This document shows positions 5,872 to 7,570 of a stretch of DNA of 7,570 nt, one piece after another; position 1 is the stretch's first letter; each line of letters starts with the position of its first letter. The DNA lies in assembly GCA_021778165.1 (NCBI GenBank), contig JAJYCU010000025.1:1-7570 (forward strand). Reading direction: 5' to 3'. The notes below the pieces were generated by a model that saw only the letters and a program-made list of their open reading frames with translations, made no database searches and had not been told where the DNA came from. The position numbers and the translations under genes were made by a program. This DNA is from a bacterium (lineage in GTDB: Bacteria > Patescibacteria > Saccharimonadia > Saccharimonadales > UBA4665).

Positions 5872-7161
5872 TTAATGTATAAAATAAAAATCATTTAGAC
5901 CGGAGTATGACGAAAATTGAAATGGTCTTTGCATAGCGTAAAAATGTCCATACCAATCATCATTCATACTTATTGTGTCTATTTCACCAGCTGGTACTAA
6001 TCTACCGTCATAAACTTGTCCAGGTACAGCAATAACAATCATAACATGACCATAATAACCATTAGGGTCGACAGCAATTGAGCCAACTGCTGGGATACGA
6101 TCTACAGGCCTATTTGCTGTATACCACCATTGATTGGCATTACCAGTAACCTTAAAACCTGAGTTACCTTCTACTACAGTAAAATACCAATAAGCAAAAG
6201 ATGTGCATTCACGGTTTGGAAAGCCACCGGCAACAGTTAGACTGTCTTGAGCAGCATTACACCAAGCCATAGGATAGCCACCGTTCGGAGAAAACGCCAT
6301 TGAACCACTGTAATAACTAGTACCATAGACAGGATAATTAGGCGTAGCACAGTTGCCCCCATAACCACCACTTGGTGGAGCAATAGCAGAAGAATTCTTC
6401 TCATTTATTGCAGCTTGTTCTGCTCTTAAAATTCCTATTTTAGTTTGGTTTGCTGCGATTTGCTGATTATATTGATTCTGCTGAGACTGATTATAAGTCA
6501 ACATCTGCTGCTGTTGTTGTTGATTATTATTTAATTGAGTTTGTTGTTGTTGTTGAGTTTGTAATAACTGATCAACTTGTATCTTTTGTGACTGTAGGGT
6601 TTTTTCTAACTGTATCACTTGAGTTAATATATCTTGTACTTGATTCTGAACCGCGCTTCTGTAAACCTGAGCATCAACATAAGTACTCAAGTTTTGACTT
6701 GTTGCCAATTCTTCAATTGTTGACATTTGGCTATTAATATACATAGATTTAATATCTGCACTTAAGACTTGTTTTTCTTGTACAAGTTTAGCTTGATTTG
6801 CTTGAATTTGTTGAGCTAATTGAGCTTGTTGATTCTGTGAAGCAGCTATTGCATTTTGGATAGAAGCAATTTGTAATTGGAGTTGGTTTATTGCATCTTG
6901 ATAACTTGTGGCTTGTAATTGCAAAGAATTTATATTGGCCTGATTTTGGCTATTTTGACTCTGTAAACTATTAATTTGACTCGTAAATTGATCTGCGCGG
7001 ACGAATAAGGTACTTCCAACTATCAACAGTGATAATATAAGCAAAACTAAGGTTCTTGCACGTAGAGATAACGTTCTAATATATCTTCTGGTATTTTTGA
7101 GCATAACTATTTTTATTTTTTTTGCTAACATTCTTATTATATCATATGAAATCAACAACAT
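5872..7161 (-). CDS. Secreted coiled-coil CHAP-domain peptidoglycan hydrolase (PcsB/CwlO-like FtsEX partner)
   Basis: 429 residues. A basic stretch is followed by a hydrophobic core (37-54, TLVLLILSLLIVGSTLFV) and an AxA-like site (FVRA-DQ) with cleavage likely after Ala56. Residues 57-255 form a Gln/Asn-rich coiled coil with two polyglutamine runs (203-207, 214-219). After a Pro/Gly/Ser linker (261-270) comes a CHAP domain (about 271-420): nucleophile Cys319 in RECTSFAYWYF, His372 in YYGHVMIV, and Asn400 in SMNDDW as probable third residue. CHAP enzymes cut peptidoglycan as amidases or endopeptidases. The architecture and the place directly after ftsX match pneumococcal PcsB, which FtsX activates through the coiled coil. 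Cys271 and Cys301 might pair outside the cell. The start at 7159-7161 is chosen for its AGGTGGG; it gives a long 36-residue n-region, and ATGs at codons 11 and 20 would give a more usual signal peptide. Confidence 0.9.
   Translation of the reverse strand: MLLISYDIIRMLAKKIKIVMLKNTRRYIRTLSLRARTLVLLILSLLIVGSTLFVRADQFTSQINSLQSQNSQNQANINSLQLQATSYQDAINQLQLQIASIQNAIAASQNQQAQLAQQIQANQAKLVQEKQVLSADIKSMYINSQMSTIEELATSQNLSTYVDAQVYRSAVQNQVQDILTQVIQLEKTLQSQKIQVDQLLQTQQQQQTQLNNNQQQQQQMLTYNQSQQNQYNQQIAANQTKIGILRAEQAAINEKNSSAIAPPSGGYGGNCATPNYPVYGTSYYSGSMAFSPNGGYPMAWCNAAQDSLTVAGGFPNRECTSFAYWYFTVVEGNSGFKVTGNANQWWYTANRPVDRIPAVGSIAVDPNGYYGHVMIVIAVPGQVYDGRLVPAGEIDTISMNDDWYGHFYAMQRPFQFSSYSGLNDFYFIH
6505..6561 (-). 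repeat. Polyglutamine-coding CAA/CAG triplet run
   Basis: Codons 201-219 of the hydrolase, Q-T-Q5-T-Q-L-N3-Q6, are encoded by near-uninterrupted CAA with some CAG codons (ttg/ctg on the plus strand). It lies within the coiled-coil region. Triplet tracts of this kind can change length in frame by slippage. Confidence 0.8.
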
Positions 7162-7163
7162 AG

Positions 7164-7170
7164 CCCACCT
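7164..7170 (-). promoter_or_regulatory. Ribosome-binding site candidate for the CHAP hydrolase
   Basis: AGGTGGG on the minus strand ends 2 bp before ATG 7159-7161. It is the best Shine-Dalgarno match near any of the three in-frame ATGs (codons 1, 11, 20), and so favours the longest start, but the spacing is shorter than usual. Confidence 0.4.
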
Positions 7171-7209
7171 ATTCTTATGATTTAAAATTATTCAATAAAT
7201 TTTCAGGTT

Positions 7210-7215
7210 ATTATA
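7210..7215 (-). promoter_or_regulatory. Possible -10 element upstream of the CHAP hydrolase gene
   Basis: A perfect TATAAT on the minus strand in the ftsX-hydrolase gap would start transcription near 7203 and give a leader of about 40 nt. No convincing -35 or TGn extension is seen, so the hydrolase may instead be transcribed by read-through from ftsEX. Confidence 0.3.
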
Positions 7216-7235
7216 GTTTATATGAATTCAACAAA

Positions 7236-7251
7236 TGATTCAATTGAATCA
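7236..7251. repeat. Perfect 16-bp palindrome between ftsX and the CHAP hydrolase gene
   Basis: TGATTCAATTGAATCA is its own reverse complement. In the minus-strand transcript it could fold as a 6-bp stem with an AATT loop, followed by TTTGTT, which resembles a weak intrinsic terminator; as DNA it could be a dimer-binding operator just upstream of the TATAAT at 7210-7215. Neither role is proven. Confidence 0.5.
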
Positions 7252-7283
7252 GTGTAAGTGTAATTAATATTACAAAAAATATA

Positions 7284-7570
7284 CTATTTAGTCTTAAATT
7301 TCAGATAACGTCTTGTAGCGATTAATGATGATATTACGCCAATCAAAATCCCAATTAATAATTGAATACCAAAAAATCTAAAGAAATATTTATCAAAATA
7401 CTTATTTGCGTAACTTATGTCTAATAAACCTAGACTGCTTGCCTGAAGTGCGCTACTGGCAGCAATAAATGCCTCATTTATAATAAATATAGATAAGATT
7501 GCTGCGATTATGCCATAAATTGTACTCTCAACAATAAATGGACCTCTTATATAACTCTTACTAGCACCTA
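7284..7570 (-). CDS. ftsX: Cell division ABC-transporter permease FtsX, C-terminal part
   Basis: The frame enters from the right edge and ends with TAG at 7284-7286, leaving 95 whole codons. The visible protein begins GASKSYIRGPFIVESTIYGIIAAILS and ends GILIGVISSLIATRRYLKFKTK. The (V)GAS-x-x-[FY]IR-x-PF-x-x-E block followed by two hydrophobic helices (about 16-34 and 66-86) around an outward loop, and the closing SSLIATRRYLK, are typical of the last part of FtsX. FtsX is the membrane half of FtsEX; its FtsE ATPase partner should lie just beyond the right edge. Instead of moving a solute, FtsEX couples ATP hydrolysis inside the cell to activation of a peptidoglycan hydrolase outside. The next gene, 122 bp downstream, encodes a fitting coiled-coil CHAP hydrolase. 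Confidence 0.93.
   Translation of the reverse strand, partial: GASKSYIRGPFIVESTIYGIIAAILSIFIINEAFIAASSALQASSLGLLDISYANKYFDKYFFRFFGIQLLIGILIGVISSLIATRRYLKFKTK

Noticed and set aside
6450..6737. Plus-strand open frame of 95 codons inside the CHAP hydrolase gene
   Set aside because: Created by reading the Gln-rich coiled-coil codons (CAA/CAG) on the other strand; the valine/leucine-rich product is an artefact.

Overview
The window is AT-rich DNA (about one third G+C by eye) with tightly packed bacterial genes read with the standard code. TGA ends the protease gene, so this is not the UGA=Gly code of Absconditabacteria/Gracilibacteria. The gene set points to Candidate Phyla Radiation bacteria (Patescibacteria), most likely Candidatus Saccharibacteria: a Trm11-like tRNA guanine methyltransferase beside a short divergent L27, a membrane flippase-like LPG_synthase_TM protein, an FtsX/CHAP pair and a lone receiver protein. 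This placement is inferred from family character and was not checked by any search.

Layout. At 1-813 (minus) is the N-terminal part of a multi-pass YbhN/AglD-type membrane protein that runs off the left edge. An 81-bp divergent promoter region (814-894) follows. At 895-2380 (plus) is a two-gene unit: the Trm11-like methyltransferase, then rpmA (L27), 16 bp apart. It converges on the minus-strand block with only 10 bp between the stop codons. From 2391 to 7570 everything is on the minus strand. In transcription order this is ftsX (C-terminal 95 residues, entering from the right edge), a secreted coiled-coil/CHAP peptidoglycan hydrolase, an S41 carboxy-terminal processing protease with a PDZ domain, pyrG (CTP synthase), and a single-domain response-regulator receiver.

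How the genes fit together. FtsEX is an ABC-type complex that transmits division or elongation signals across the membrane to coiled-coil hydrolases (PcsB in streptococci, CwlO in Bacillus). A coiled-coil CHAP protein directly downstream of ftsX is therefore very probably its hydrolase partner, and the next gene, a membrane-anchored Ctp protease, could process envelope proteins in the same compartment. PyrG and the receiver look like separate housekeeping and signalling genes carried in the same direction. The plus-strand pair serves the ribosome and tRNA.

Most of the window is ordinary core genome and I see no mobile element, CRISPR array, RNA gene or clearly new system. The points most worth a second look are: the receiver gene, whose complete domain has no ATG, GTG or TTG start in frame; two promoters that place the transcription start on the A of the start codon (leaderless mRNA); a substituted catalytic motif IV in the Trm11-like enzyme; a polyglutamine run in the hydrolase coiled coil; and a perfect 16-bp palindrome between ftsX and the hydrolase gene. 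No gene-free stretch exceeds about 125 bp.
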